Shown one piece after another: positions 25,595-33,602 of a stretch of 55,861 nucleotides of DNA (positions are counted from its first letter, which is position 1; every line of letters begins with the position of its first letter). The notes under the pieces were generated by a model that saw only the letters and a list, made by a program, of their open reading frames with translations, was not told where the DNA came from and searched no databases. Made by a program: the position numbers and the translations under genes. The stretch is from Armatimonadetes bacterium 55-13 (lineage in GTDB: Bacteria > Armatimonadota > Fimbriimonadia > Fimbriimonadales > Fimbriimonadaceae): contig MKRX01000015.1 of assembly GCA_001898035.1 (NCBI GenBank), positions 93,742 through 149,602 on the forward strand, given 5' to 3'.

Positions 25595-26234
25595 CGATTC
25601 GTTTCGCCTCATCATCGTCGATGATCATGAAATCGTACGCGAAGGCTTACGAGCCCTTTTTATCGGTCAGAAGGACTTCGATGTGGTGGCCGAAGCGAGC
25701 AACGGTGAAGAGGCAGAAGCTCTTGTTCGAAAACACAAACCGGATGTAGCCCTGCTTGATCTTCGAATGCCAAAGGTGGGCGGTACCGAGGCGATCATGC
25801 GAATCAAAGCCGCGTCTCCCCACACCAACGTCTTGGTCTTGACCTCGTACTTGGAGGAAGGCGTCGTTCGGGAGGTGCTTCGCGCGGGTGCGCTTGGGTT
25901 TATGCTCAAGGACGTCTCGCGATCCGAATTATTGAGCGCCATTCGGGCAACGGCCGAAGGCAAATCGGTTCTCCACCCGGATGCCCAACAGCAATTGGTG
26001 ACGGAAGTGATCGCCAAAGAAGAGCCGAAACCGATCGACGATCTGACCGCTCGCGAGGTCGATATTCTGAAATTAATCGCCGCCGGTCGCAGCAACAAGG
26101 AGATCGCTAACGAACTCACGCTGACGGAGGGAACGGTGAAGGGATATGTGAGCAATATCCTGGCTAAGCTCGGCGTACAGGATCGCACGCAAGCGGCTTT
26201 GCTTGCCGTGCGCGAGGGTCTGGCAAGCGTTTAG
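25584..26234 (+). CDS. NarL/FixJ-family response regulator
   Basis: 216 residues from the ATG at 25584. The receiver domain (about 8-125) has the acidic pair DD at 13-14, the phosphoacceptor Asp59 (ALLDLRMP), Thr in VLVLTSY and Lys in GFMLKDVS. A LuxR-type helix-turn-helix fills the C-terminus (LTAREVDILKLIAAGRSNKEIA). It is the cognate partner of the overlapping GAF kinase gene. Regulated promoters are not evident; self-regulation is possible. The gene ends just before a strong bidirectional terminator. Confidence 0.96.
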   Translation: MTTSDSFRLIIVDDHEIVREGLRALFIGQKDFDVVAEASNGEEAEALVRKHKPDVALLDLRMPKVGGTEAIMRIKAASPHTNVLVLTSYLEEGVVREVLRAGALGFMLKDVSRSELLSAIRATAEGKSVLHPDAQQQLVTEVIAKEEPKPIDDLTAREVDILKLIAAGRSNKEIANELTLTEGTVKGYVSNILAKLGVQDRTQAALLAVREGLASV

Positions 26235-26240
26235 TAAAGA

Positions 26241-26272
26241 GCCCGATCTCGAGTCGAGATCGGGCCCTTTCT
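26241..26272. terminator. Bidirectional rho-independent terminator
   Basis: Perfect inverted repeat of 12 bp (GCCCGATCTCGA at 26241-26252, complement at 26254-26265) followed by CCTTTCTC on the plus strand. It lies between the convergent response-regulator gene and the S9 peptidase gene and probably ends both transcripts. Confidence 0.85.
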
Positions 26273-26279
26273 CCGTCAT

Positions 26280-29138
26280 TCAGCTTCCCTTCTTCTTATC
26301 CGGGATCTCGAACCCGTAGGTTTTTCCCTTCATCGTAGCGGGAACACCTTTGTCCATCCACACGGGCATCGGCTCACCCTTCAGGAAGTGGTCAAAGAAC
26401 TGCTGCATTCGTATCGTCCAGTCCTTTCGATTCTTTCTTTGGACCAAGTTGTGATCTTCTCCGTTGTAGACACACATCCAGGCCGGCTTCTCCAACCGCC
26501 GGAGGGCGGTGAAGTACTCAATGCTTTGCCACCAGGGCACCGCTCCGTCCTTATCGTTGTGCATGATCAGGAGCGGCGTCTCAACCTTATCGGCGAAGAA
26601 CACAGGCGAGTTTTCGATGTAGCGTAGTGTGCTGTTCCACGGAGTCCCGCCGATTCGACTCTGAGTCTTTTCATATTGGAACTGCCTCACCATTCCCGAG
26701 CCCCATCTGATGCCGCCATAGGCGCTAAACATGTCGCTCACCGGCGCTCCCGCGCAGGCGGCGGCGAACATGTTCGTTTCGGTGACCATGTAGGCCACTT
26801 GGTAGCCACCCCAGCTTTGGCCCTGAATGCCAACGCGCTTCGGATCAACATATCCCTTTCGAATGACTTCTTGGCAACCAGGAACGATGGCCGATATAGC
26901 GCTCTCTCCCGGATAACCGATCTTGTAGGGGATGTCTGGGATGAACACCACGTATCCGTTGCTGGCAAACACGGAAGGATTAATGATCGACGCGCTGGGT
27001 GCGGGCGTTCGGTATTGGTTCAAGGTGTCTGAGTTGCGCTCATAGAAATAGGCGATCATTGGATACTTCTTGGTGCGATCGAAGTTCTCAGGTTTGACGA
27101 TAATTCCCTTAAGCGGAATACCGTCGTTCGAGGTGAAATCGACTAGTTCCGCGGTCCCCCACCAATAGTCTTTCTGCTGAGGGTTGGTATTGGTGACCTT
27201 CACCCCACCCTGGAACTTCAGGTCATCGCAAGCCCAAACGTCGGGGTACTCCACAAAGTCCTGCTGCGTATAGATCACTCGTCCGCCGTTTTTTGCTTGG
27301 CCAACGAAGTTATATTGCTTGTTCCCAGATATTAGCGACTTCGGGGAGCTTTTCAGATCGTCAACGTATATCCCGCCCGCCTTGGTGTCTTCATTCAGCG
27401 AGCGAAGGTAGATCGGCTTAGCGAGGTCAACAAACTTCTCTTCTGGGTCGACAGAGAAGTACCTCAGGTGATTCTTGCTTCGACGGCCATAGCCATCCGT
27501 TACACAAATTGGGTCGGCCTTACCGGTAGGGTCAACAGCCCAAATGTCGTAGTCGTCATAGATCAGAACGAGTTTGTCGTCTTTAGTCCAGCCCGCTCCA
27601 CCGTAAGCACTTGGATAGTCTGGAACGTCGTTTAGCTCATCCCAAATGGGATACGGAATTTTGGCGGAGAGGCTCACGCGCTTGCCGCTGGCGATATCGA
27701 TGGCGTAGATTTCTCGTTTGACTTGATCGTAGCCCTGAAGATATCTGCCGGTCGGGGAGGCTTGAATGATGTCCTCAGTCTTTTCAGCAAACTTTTTGGC
27801 AGAGCCATTTCTAACGTCAATCAGATAGTAGTCGGCATTATTGACTCCCCAAGACTGAGCCTTCATGTACGGCTTGTCTACCCTGGCGATAGCCCAATCG
27901 CTCTCTCCTTTATTGAGGATGGTTACGGCTGGGCGGTCTTCCGTCTCTAACTGCGTGACCTTGCCAGAGTCCCAAAACGCGACCGCGTCGAATGTGCGGT
28001 TAGCCTCTGCAGATGCGCGAAGTAGCTGCTGAGGTTGGAGGGTTTCGTCTTGCCAGTTCCAGATATCGACGGAAACTTTCTCATCTTCAGGCGTGTCGTC
28101 CTTCTTCTCCTCCGGTTTTTCTGGGGAGGTAGCAAAAATGAGACGGTCTGCCTTGTCCGAGAAGCTCAGACCTCCCCGTTCGGAAACAAGCCAGTCTTTT
28201 TCTAACCCTGGCGTTCCCTTTTTGGCCAACTGGCGTAGCTTGCCACCTTTAGGATCGTAAGCGTAGAGGGACAAGACAGGTGTCTTGGAGGCGTAATCGT
28301 CCTTATCGGTGACGAAGGCGACCCTTTTGGTATCGTCGTCAATGGTCAGTTTGAGGTACTTCGCCATTCCCTCCACCACGGAGGCCTTCTTTCCTGACTT
28401 CAGATCGTAGTAGATGATTCCATCGCCTTTTCCATCCTTCGTCGAAACAGCGTAAACCAATACCGTGCCGTCTTTCGAGAATCGGAAGGAGGCCACATTT
28501 TCTAGCTTCTCTTCCTTTCCACTAGAAAAGTTTCGCAGGACATAGGTGTCTCCGGGCTTATGGTCGGACTTCTTCTTGGGTTCGTCCTTTTTGTCTTCTT
28601 GCTTCTTCTCTTCAGATTTCTTCTCTTCAGATTTCTTCTCGTCAGCCTTCTTATCGTCGGACTTGGCGGCCGGTTTGGGTGGTTCAGGCTTGTAGATGAA
28701 CCAGCCCATGTCTTCTCCCGGCACCTGGAAGCTTGAGACTTCCTTAATTTCGGTCTTTTCGCCACTCGCCAGATCGACGATCATCAACGAATTCTTTGGC
28801 ATGTCCTCCGGCTTCTTCTTCTCTCTTTTTGCCTTCTTGAGATCCTCATCCTTCGGAACGATCAAACCGACCGCATACTTTGAATCGTTCGAGAAAGTGA
28901 GAGAGGCACGTTCGACAACGATGTCATTGCCCGATGGGAGCGCCTTGAGATGGCCCACCGCGTCGCCCTCTTGGGGAGCGATACGATACGAGAGCCAAGC
29001 GCCGTCGTTGGATAGCTTTGCTCCTTGGAGAGATTTCCAAGAGTCGTATACGGACGAATCCAGCACCTTCTTCTGACCGAACGCCGAGCCAGCAAGGACG
29101 AGGATGACCGCACTAATCGCGAATGATTGCAGTTTCAT
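26280..29138 (-). CDS. Exported S9 family prolyl oligopeptidase-like peptidase
   Basis: 952 residues. A signal peptide (MKLQSFAISAVILVLAGSAFG) exports it. A long beta-propeller region follows. It is interrupted at about 155-195 by a Lys/Glu-rich low-complexity insert (repeats of KKSEE) that is not part of the normal fold. The C-terminal hydrolase domain (about 690-940) carries the nucleophile motif GQSWGGYQV, aspartate in LIMHNDKDGAVPW and histidine in YNGEDHNL. The family cleaves oligopeptides; an exported enzyme would digest peptides in the periplasm or outside. It is transcribed alone, away from the tRNA genes. Distinct from the shorter cytoplasmic paralogue at 11.4-13.4 kb. Confidence 0.9.
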   Translation of the reverse strand: MKLQSFAISAVILVLAGSAFGQKKVLDSSVYDSWKSLQGAKLSNDGAWLSYRIAPQEGDAVGHLKALPSGNDIVVERASLTFSNDSKYAVGLIVPKDEDLKKAKREKKKPEDMPKNSLMIVDLASGEKTEIKEVSSFQVPGEDMGWFIYKPEPPKPAAKSDDKKADEKKSEEKKSEEKKQEDKKDEPKKKSDHKPGDTYVLRNFSSGKEEKLENVASFRFSKDGTVLVYAVSTKDGKGDGIIYYDLKSGKKASVVEGMAKYLKLTIDDDTKRVAFVTDKDDYASKTPVLSLYAYDPKGGKLRQLAKKGTPGLEKDWLVSERGGLSFSDKADRLIFATSPEKPEEKKDDTPEDEKVSVDIWNWQDETLQPQQLLRASAEANRTFDAVAFWDSGKVTQLETEDRPAVTILNKGESDWAIARVDKPYMKAQSWGVNNADYYLIDVRNGSAKKFAEKTEDIIQASPTGRYLQGYDQVKREIYAIDIASGKRVSLSAKIPYPIWDELNDVPDYPSAYGGAGWTKDDKLVLIYDDYDIWAVDPTGKADPICVTDGYGRRSKNHLRYFSVDPEEKFVDLAKPIYLRSLNEDTKAGGIYVDDLKSSPKSLISGNKQYNFVGQAKNGGRVIYTQQDFVEYPDVWACDDLKFQGGVKVTNTNPQQKDYWWGTAELVDFTSNDGIPLKGIIVKPENFDRTKKYPMIAYFYERNSDTLNQYRTPAPSASIINPSVFASNGYVVFIPDIPYKIGYPGESAISAIVPGCQEVIRKGYVDPKRVGIQGQSWGGYQVAYMVTETNMFAAACAGAPVSDMFSAYGGIRWGSGMVRQFQYEKTQSRIGGTPWNSTLRYIENSPVFFADKVETPLLIMHNDKDGAVPWWQSIEYFTALRRLEKPAWMCVYNGEDHNLVQRKNRKDWTIRMQQFFDHFLKGEPMPVWMDKGVPATMKGKTYGFEIPDKKKGS
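28603..28647. repeat. 15-bp tandem repeat inside the S9 peptidase gene
   Basis: Two identical 15-bp units (TTCTTCTCTTCAGAT, 28603-28617 and 28618-28632) and a degenerate third unit to 28647 encode the KKSEE repeats of the charged insert. Being a multiple of three, gain or loss of units would keep the frame. Confidence 0.85.
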
Positions 29139-29182
29139 GGTCTAGCGCGGGGTTTACCCCAAACCATGAAGCGAGGAGGAAG

Positions 29183-29257
29183 TGGAGCCTTCGACGAGAA
29201 TTGAACTCGTGACCTTCCCCTTACCAAGGGGATGCTCTGCCGCTGAGCTACGAAGGC
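29183..29257 (-). tRNA. tRNA-Thr (anticodon GGT)
   Basis: 72-nt body at 29186-29257 plus encoded CCA (29185-29183). The acceptor stem GCCTTCG pairs with CGAAGGC. The D arm is GCTC/GAGC. The anticodon stem TCCCC/GGGGA encloses TTGGTAA (anticodon GGT). The T arm is ACGAG-TTCAATT-CTCGT. All stems are perfect. It lies 72 nt downstream of tRNA-Tyr on the same strand. Confidence 0.97.
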
Positions 29258-29329
29258 CTATCGCTCAACTATGATGAACGATTTCCCACCCTCATCGGGC
29301 CGAAAATCACACCTCACAGTGAGTTGCGA

Positions 29330-29414
29330 TGGTGGGGAGTGCAGGATTCGAACCTGCGAAGGCATCGCCGACAGATTTACAGTCTGTTCCCATTGGCCAC
29401 TCGGGCAACTCCCC
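29330..29414 (-). tRNA. tRNA-Tyr (anticodon GTA)
   Basis: 85 nt including encoded CCA. The acceptor stem GGGGAGT pairs with ACTCCCC. The anticodon loop CTGTAAA holds GTA. A long variable arm (class II) fits bacterial tRNA-Tyr, and the T arm is GCAGG-TTCGAAT-CCTGC. It is probably co-transcribed with the tRNA-Thr downstream. The usual Gly-Thr-tuf continuation of this tRNA cluster is absent. Confidence 0.97.
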
Positions 29415-29438
29415 AGACGGAGGCAGAGAATACCCGAT

Positions 29439-30095
29439 CTAGATTTCGAGTTTCACCACTACATCGGCGCCCCGGCACGAAATAATCAGGTCGCCATTTT
29501 TGGGAATCGAATTTCCCAGTATTCCTTTCTGGTACTTACTCAATTCGGACAGCTTCAGATACCCCCGCTTTGAGGCAATTCTTCTTTGAGGCTCGCTGAG
29601 CGGGACCTGCCGGGGCTTACGTCCCTCTAAAGGCGCGATTGCCTTCATGATCGTTTGTCCCTGCGCTTTTTGGGGCTCTAACCTACTTGGTCCTTGGATG
29701 ACCTCGCCGTTAGTGGTCATAACTACGCCGTTGCTGATGATGACCTGCGGGCCCACCAAGGTGTAAATTTCCCCGATCTGACTCCATGTTGCACCCAGGG
29801 AGTAAGCCACGGAAACCATGACATCGCGGAGGGGTTTGTCCTGAATATTCACGACTACCGTGGAAGAGGGCACCCCAGGACGGGCGGAGTAGACGAAGCT
29901 TACTTTCTGCTCCTTCAGCCACTCAGTGAATTCCGAAAGTGTAAAGCTGCGATTCAGACTTACCCGCTTTTGAAGGGTCGCATCATTGGCTCCGATGGAA
30001 ATGGACACATTCCCGCCTCCGGCGAAACCGCCCTGAGAATAGGCGCAAGCCATGATGGAGAGCGTAGCAACAAAGGATAAAAGACGAGTCGTCAT
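29439..30095 (-). CDS. Exported protein with STN-like (secretin/TonB short N-terminal) domain
   Basis: About 218 residues from the ATG at 30095, which has AGGAG 8 nt upstream; an in-frame GTG at 30104 is less likely. A signal peptide (MTTRLLSFVATLSIMACAYSQ) is followed at about 45-110 by FTLSEFTEWLKEQKVSFVYS, VVVNIQDKPLRDVMVSVAYSLG and IYTLVGPQ. That is the beta-alpha-beta pattern of STN domains found in secretins and TonB receptors. Here it is not attached to a channel. The C-terminal half (about 120-218) is charged and without a known domain. Periplasmic. It lies 23 bp downstream of the TPR-like gene in the gatB strand run. Role unknown. Confidence 0.65.
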   Translation of the reverse strand: MTTRLLSFVATLSIMACAYSQGGFAGGGNVSISIGANDATLQKRVSLNRSFTLSEFTEWLKEQKVSFVYSARPGVPSSTVVVNIQDKPLRDVMVSVAYSLGATWSQIGEIYTLVGPQVIISNGVVMTTNGEVIQGPSRLEPQKAQGQTIMKAIAPLEGRKPRQVPLSEPQRRIASKRGYLKLSELSKYQKGILGNSIPKNGDLIISCRGADVVVKLEI

Positions 30096-30126
30096 CGCGG
30101 TCACTCCTGATTACCAGGGTAACACA

Positions 30127-30720
30127 CTATGCTCCAGACTTGCCTACCGTTTCCCCCCGAATCTTTTTCTCCACTCGACTTAGATTGTTTTTTGCCGGGG
30201 CGTCGTCAGGGGCAATCATGAGATAAGCCTTCCAGATTCGTTGGCAGTCAGCGAGTTGGTTCATCCGTTCGTAGGCGTGAGCCAAGGTGCGGTAGTTGTT
30301 AGGGTGCGGCTTGTGGGCCATCTTAAGCGTCGGCTCTAGGATGGGGGGGATCTTGTTGTAAGCCTTCTTCATATAATAGAAGTTGGCCTCTGGCCATGCC
30401 GCATCGGGATCGTCTGCGTTTTCCGTTCGGAATTTGATGTAGACGGCGAGAGCTTCATCCCATCGCTCGATATTCTCAAGCATCCAGCCCAGGTTCGTGG
30501 CGATCTCGTAATCGCTAGGATACAGGGCGTACATCACACGGCACAGGTTAATAACTCGGGGAAAATCGCCATCGATAAACCATACGTCGGTCTGTCGATT
30601 TATCCGGTCAATCGCACGATCCCAAATCGCCTCGGCTCGCTTCGCGGTAGCGTCTTGGGGAGCTGCAAACGCTCCGATTGCCATCCCCGTTATCGCTGCG
30701 ACTCCCCAGATACGCTTCAT
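30127..30720 (-). CDS. Exported TPR-like helical repeat protein
   Basis: 197 residues. A signal peptide (MKRIWGVAAITGMAIGAFAAPQ) precedes helical pairs that read like degenerate tetratricopeptide repeats: VMYALYPSDYEIATNLGWMLEN, WDEALAVYIKFRTEN, PNNYRTLAHAYERMNQ and CQRIWKAYLMIAPDDAPAKNNL. TPRs are protein-binding scaffolds. No enzyme motif. The ATG directly abuts the gatB stop (30721), so expression is coupled to gatB. Probably periplasmic; function unknown. Confidence 0.72.
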   Translation of the reverse strand: MKRIWGVAAITGMAIGAFAAPQDATAKRAEAIWDRAIDRINRQTDVWFIDGDFPRVINLCRVMYALYPSDYEIATNLGWMLENIERWDEALAVYIKFRTENADDPDAAWPEANFYYMKKAYNKIPPILEPTLKMAHKPHPNNYRTLAHAYERMNQLADCQRIWKAYLMIAPDDAPAKNNLSRVEKKIRGETVGKSGA

Positions 30721-32166
30721 TTACTTCTCCAGTTCTTCTGATACGATCTTCTGCACCATCTCAGGGTTTGCCCGTCCGCCACTTGATCGCATCACCTGTC
30801 CTACCAAAAATCCTTTGACGTTCATTTGCCCGGATTTATACTTGGTAACAGCTTCAGGATTGGCATTTAAGACGTCCAAAATTAGGTTTCGTATCACCGA
30901 ATCGTCGGAAATTTGCGTTGCGCCGGATTCCTTTACGATCTCCGATGGCATTCTTCCGTCTTTAAACGCTTTCGCGAACACATCCTTCGCCGTCTTTCCA
31001 GAAATTGTATTATCCGCGATAAGTTTCGTTAGCTCCACAATGTGTGCGGCCGTGATCTTGCTTTCACGGGGCATTAGTCCCTGATCGTTCAACAGCTTAG
31101 CGAAGTCCCCGGTGAGCCAGTTACAAACGGCCTTTGGATCGCCACCCAATTCCATAGCCGCCTCAAAGAACTCAACTCGATTCAAGTCGGCGGCGATCAC
31201 GCCAGCATCGTAGGTGCTGAGTCCCAAGTCATTTTCGTAGCGCCGCAGCTTGGCCAAGGGAAGTTCTGGCAGCGTTGCCCTCAGGCTCTCGATATATTCA
31301 TCGTCGAAGCACATAGGGACCAAGTCTGGATCCGGGAAGTAACGGTAGTCGTTTTCCGCCTCCTTGATTCGCATCAGGTAGCTGGCTTCCTTCTGCTCGT
31401 TCCAACCTCGGGTTTCTTGCGCGACGGTCCCGCCGCCCTCAATGACCGCAATCTGTCGGCGGACTTCGAATTGGACGCCCATTTGAACGCTACGGAAGGA
31501 ATTGAGGTTTTTGAGTTCGGTCTTTGTGCCGTACTTGTCCGTCCCCTCGATTCGAACCGAGATATTGGGTTCGCATCGCAAAGAGCCCTCTTCCATCTTT
31601 CCATCGCAGACACCTAGGTAGAGCAGCGTCTGGCGTAGCTGGGTTAAATAGTCCTTGGCTTCATCAGGGGTAGTAATGTCCGGTGGAAATTCGGTGACGA
31701 TCTCCATGAGAGGCACGCCAGCTCGGTTGTAGTCAACGCCACTGCCTCCACTGGGTAAGTGCATCAGTTTGCCGGTGTCTTCTTCTAGGTGAACTCGGCG
31801 AATTTTGACGCGCTTAGTCTCTCCATCGGGCCCTGGAATCTCTAGATAGCCATCGTAACCGAGCGGATTGGTGTCGCCATACTGGCTAACCTGGTAACCC
31901 TTGGGAAGGTCGGGATAGAAGTAGTTCTTTCGGTGGAAGATGCTGTGCATCGCAATCGTACAATTCAGCGCCAATGCCGTTTTGAGAACAAGTTCGATTG
32001 CTTTGCGATTGGGTACAGGCAGGGTACCGGGTAGTCCCATGCAGATGGGGCAGACCCGCGTGTTCGGTTCGCCACCAAACGATACCGGGCAGCGACAAAA
32101 CATCTTCGACTGGGTGTTGAGTTCGGCATGGACTTCCATGCCGACGCTTGCGACGAAGTTGGACAT
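30721..32166 (-). CDS. gatB: Asp-tRNA(Asn)/Glu-tRNA(Gln) amidotransferase subunit B
   Basis: The kinase-amidotransferase subunit of GatCAB, which converts misacylated Glu-tRNA(Gln) or Asp-tRNA(Asn) to the amide form. 481 residues, full length. Motifs: [10 protein letters not shown] at the start, zinc ligands in [10 protein letters not shown] and [19 protein letters not shown], and [14 protein letters not shown]-terminal YqeY-like helical tail follows ([16 protein letters not shown]). The presence of gatB implies this organism lacks a full set of Gln/Asn-tRNA synthetases. gatA and gatC are not in the window. Cytoplasmic. Confidence 0.98.
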   Translation of the reverse strand: MSNFVASVGMEVHAELNTQSKMFCRCPVSFGGEPNTRVCPICMGLPGTLPVPNRKAIELVLKTALALNCTIAMHSIFHRKNYFYPDLPKGYQVSQYGDTNPLGYDGYLEIPGPDGETKRVKIRRVHLEEDTGKLMHLPSGGSGVDYNRAGVPLMEIVTEFPPDITTPDEAKDYLTQLRQTLLYLGVCDGKMEEGSLRCEPNISVRIEGTDKYGTKTELKNLNSFRSVQMGVQFEVRRQIAVIEGGGTVAQETRGWNEQKEASYLMRIKEAENDYRYFPDPDLVPMCFDDEYIESLRATLPELPLAKLRRYENDLGLSTYDAGVIAADLNRVEFFEAAMELGGDPKAVCNWLTGDFAKLLNDQGLMPRESKITAAHIVELTKLIADNTISGKTAKDVFAKAFKDGRMPSEIVKESGATQISDDSVIRNLILDVLNANPEAVTKYKSGQMNVKGFLVGQVMRSSGGRANPEMVQKIVSEELEK

Positions 32167-32202
32167 TGGTCGCGTGAGTTTACCGACACAAAGCCACTAT
32201 CA

Positions 32203-32568
32203 TTAGTGCCGAGAGGCATCGGATATGAATGCTCCGACGATGAGTACGACAAAGAAAAGACAAAGCAGCGCGTCGAATATCCCAAGGTAGAGGCCGACCA
32301 ACGAGTGGGTCCGCCCCCCAATCACTGGATTCTCGGCATGCGCCTTCAGTCCTTTTCGAGCATAGACGATCGCGATCGGCGCGCAAACGAGGGCGAGACA
32401 GGGAAGCAACCCGGCAATTGAACAGTAGTAGCTGATGAGCGACGCTGAGTTTCCCAGTGGGATCATTCCGCCTAGGGGCGCCGAGGAAGGTGTTTGGCCC
32501 TGCGGTGGAGGTACTTGTGAGTAGTCCGGTTGCACAACGGGAGGCACGTTTGGCTCTTGCTCATCCAT
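32203..32568 (-). CDS. DUF4190-like membrane protein
   Basis: 121 residues. A proline/glutamine-rich cytoplasmic start (PPVVQPDYSQVPPPQGQT) leads to two hydrophobic segments, about 45-70 (LISYYCSIAGLLPCLALVCAPIAIVY) and 85-115 (LVGLYLGIFDALLCLFFVVLIVGAFI). They are separated by a short loop with GLKAHAENP. This two-helix arrangement is typical of DUF4190 proteins, whose function is unknown. The start ATG overlaps the acpS stop (TAATG), so translation is coupled. It lies 36 bp upstream of gatB. Confidence 0.75.
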   Translation of the reverse strand: MDEQEPNVPPVVQPDYSQVPPPQGQTPSSAPLGGMIPLGNSASLISYYCSIAGLLPCLALVCAPIAIVYARKGLKAHAENPVIGGRTHSLVGLYLGIFDALLCLFFVVLIVGAFISDASRH

Positions 32569-32906
32569 TACAATCCCTCCAATACTGCGACGGCCGCAGC
32601 ATGTCCTCTCTCGTGAGTGATAGAGATATGGATTTTTCTTGAGGTGACGTCGAAGTCAGAGTGGTGGATTGTGACGATGGGCTCTCCCGACGGCCCGGGC
32701 AGCACCTCAACATCCTGCCAACTGAGATGAAGTCCTACTGCCTTTGCGATAGCTTCTTTTGCCGCCCAGCGCCCGGCGACTCTCATGGGGGACGTGATCA
32801 CCTCTCGCTCCCGGGCAGTTAGAATCCGCTCTAGGAACGCCGGGTTCTTCATCGCCGCTGCGATTCGAGAAACCTCCACCAAATCCAGCCCAACGCTCAA
32901 AATCAC
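32568..32906 (-). CDS. acpS: Holo-[acyl-carrier-protein] synthase
   Basis: Transfers 4'-phosphopantetheine from CoA to apo-ACP. 112 residues from a GTG start, typical AcpS size. The magnesium-binding Asp8 is in GLDLVEVSRI and the catalytic WAAKEAIAKA is intact. The C-terminal IHISITHERGHAAAVAVL completes the fold. It supports the plsX-fabH lipid genes metabolically but is not adjacent to them. Overlaps the DUF4190-like gene start by 1 bp. Cytoplasmic trimer by family knowledge. Confidence 0.95.
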   Translation of the reverse strand: MILSVGLDLVEVSRIAAAMKNPAFLERILTAREREVITSPMRVAGRWAAKEAIAKAVGLHLSWQDVEVLPGPSGEPIVTIHHSDFDVTSRKIHISITHERGHAAAVAVLEGL

Positions 32907-32925
32907 GGCATCACTCTACACGACT

Positions 32926-33597
32926 TCACGACAGCATGTTGACGGCGCGAGCTGCTAGCAGCACGATGATGGTCAGCGAGATCGTCGCCTGAATCATCAT
33001 GAGAACCTTTGCCATGCGGGTAAGAGCCCCGGTATCGGCAGGCGAAAGTGCGGTGCTGGTATTGAAGGCAAGGAAGAGATAGTCCACGAAGCCCGGCGCC
33101 CAGTCTTCCATTCCCGTCTGCTTACGGAGGGTCTCGTCCATTGTCATCTGCGGAAAGAGAAATTCACCTTTCACATGGGCCCCGGCGATCTCGCGTTGAT
33201 GCGGTCCTCCGGCATCGACCCGCCAATACCAGAGGGCAAAGACCAAGATATTGGTGGGGAATAGCACCCCCGCGGCCTGCAGAAAGTCGAGCGCAGTCTG
33301 GTTCTTTGCTGTGATATTCGCGACCATTAGCACCACTGCTCCCATCAAAAAGAGAGTGTGGAGTCCGGAGATTAGGAAACCGATACCGGCGGCGGTCCGA
33401 TGGTCTCCTCGCATATGCGTCAGGAGGAGGGGAGCGACCAGCAGAAGCGTGATCCCCAAGGGAATCCACTCCGCAACAACACGCAAGTGCTTGGGCAAGG
33501 CAAAGTAGAGTAGCGGGACCACGACGAGAGCGATTAGGGCGGGCCAACGAGGTTCTCTCAATGTATCCCGCTCAACGGCAAACGGCTGATCATCCAT
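32926..33597 (-). CDS. Integral membrane protein with a two-TM channel-like C-terminus
   Basis: 223 residues with about six hydrophobic segments: 18-35, 43-60, 70-92, 105-122, about 165-182 and 195-220. The ending YLFLAFNTSTALSPADTG followed by MAKVLMMIQATISLTIIVLLAARAVN resembles a pore-loop plus inner helix, as in two-TM ion channels, but without a TVGYG-like filter. Such proteins are often annotated only as hypothetical or DUF1345-like. It begins 5 bp after the Fe-S oxidoreductase stop (33603), so it may be co-transcribed. Inner membrane; transported species unknown. Confidence 0.6.
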   Translation of the reverse strand: MDDQPFAVERDTLREPRWPALIALVVVPLLYFALPKHLRVVAEWIPLGITLLLVAPLLLTHMRGDHRTAAGIGFLISGLHTLFLMGAVVLMVANITAKNQTALDFLQAAGVLFPTNILVFALWYWRVDAGGPHQREIAGAHVKGEFLFPQMTMDETLRKQTGMEDWAPGFVDYLFLAFNTSTALSPADTGALTRMAKVLMMIQATISLTIIVLLAARAVNMLS

Positions 33598-33602
33598 GGC
33601 GA

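Noticed and set aside
29183-29414. tRNA genes as an integration site with an att duplication
   Set aside because: No integrase gene lies nearby and no repeated copy of either tRNA 3' end was noticed in the window.
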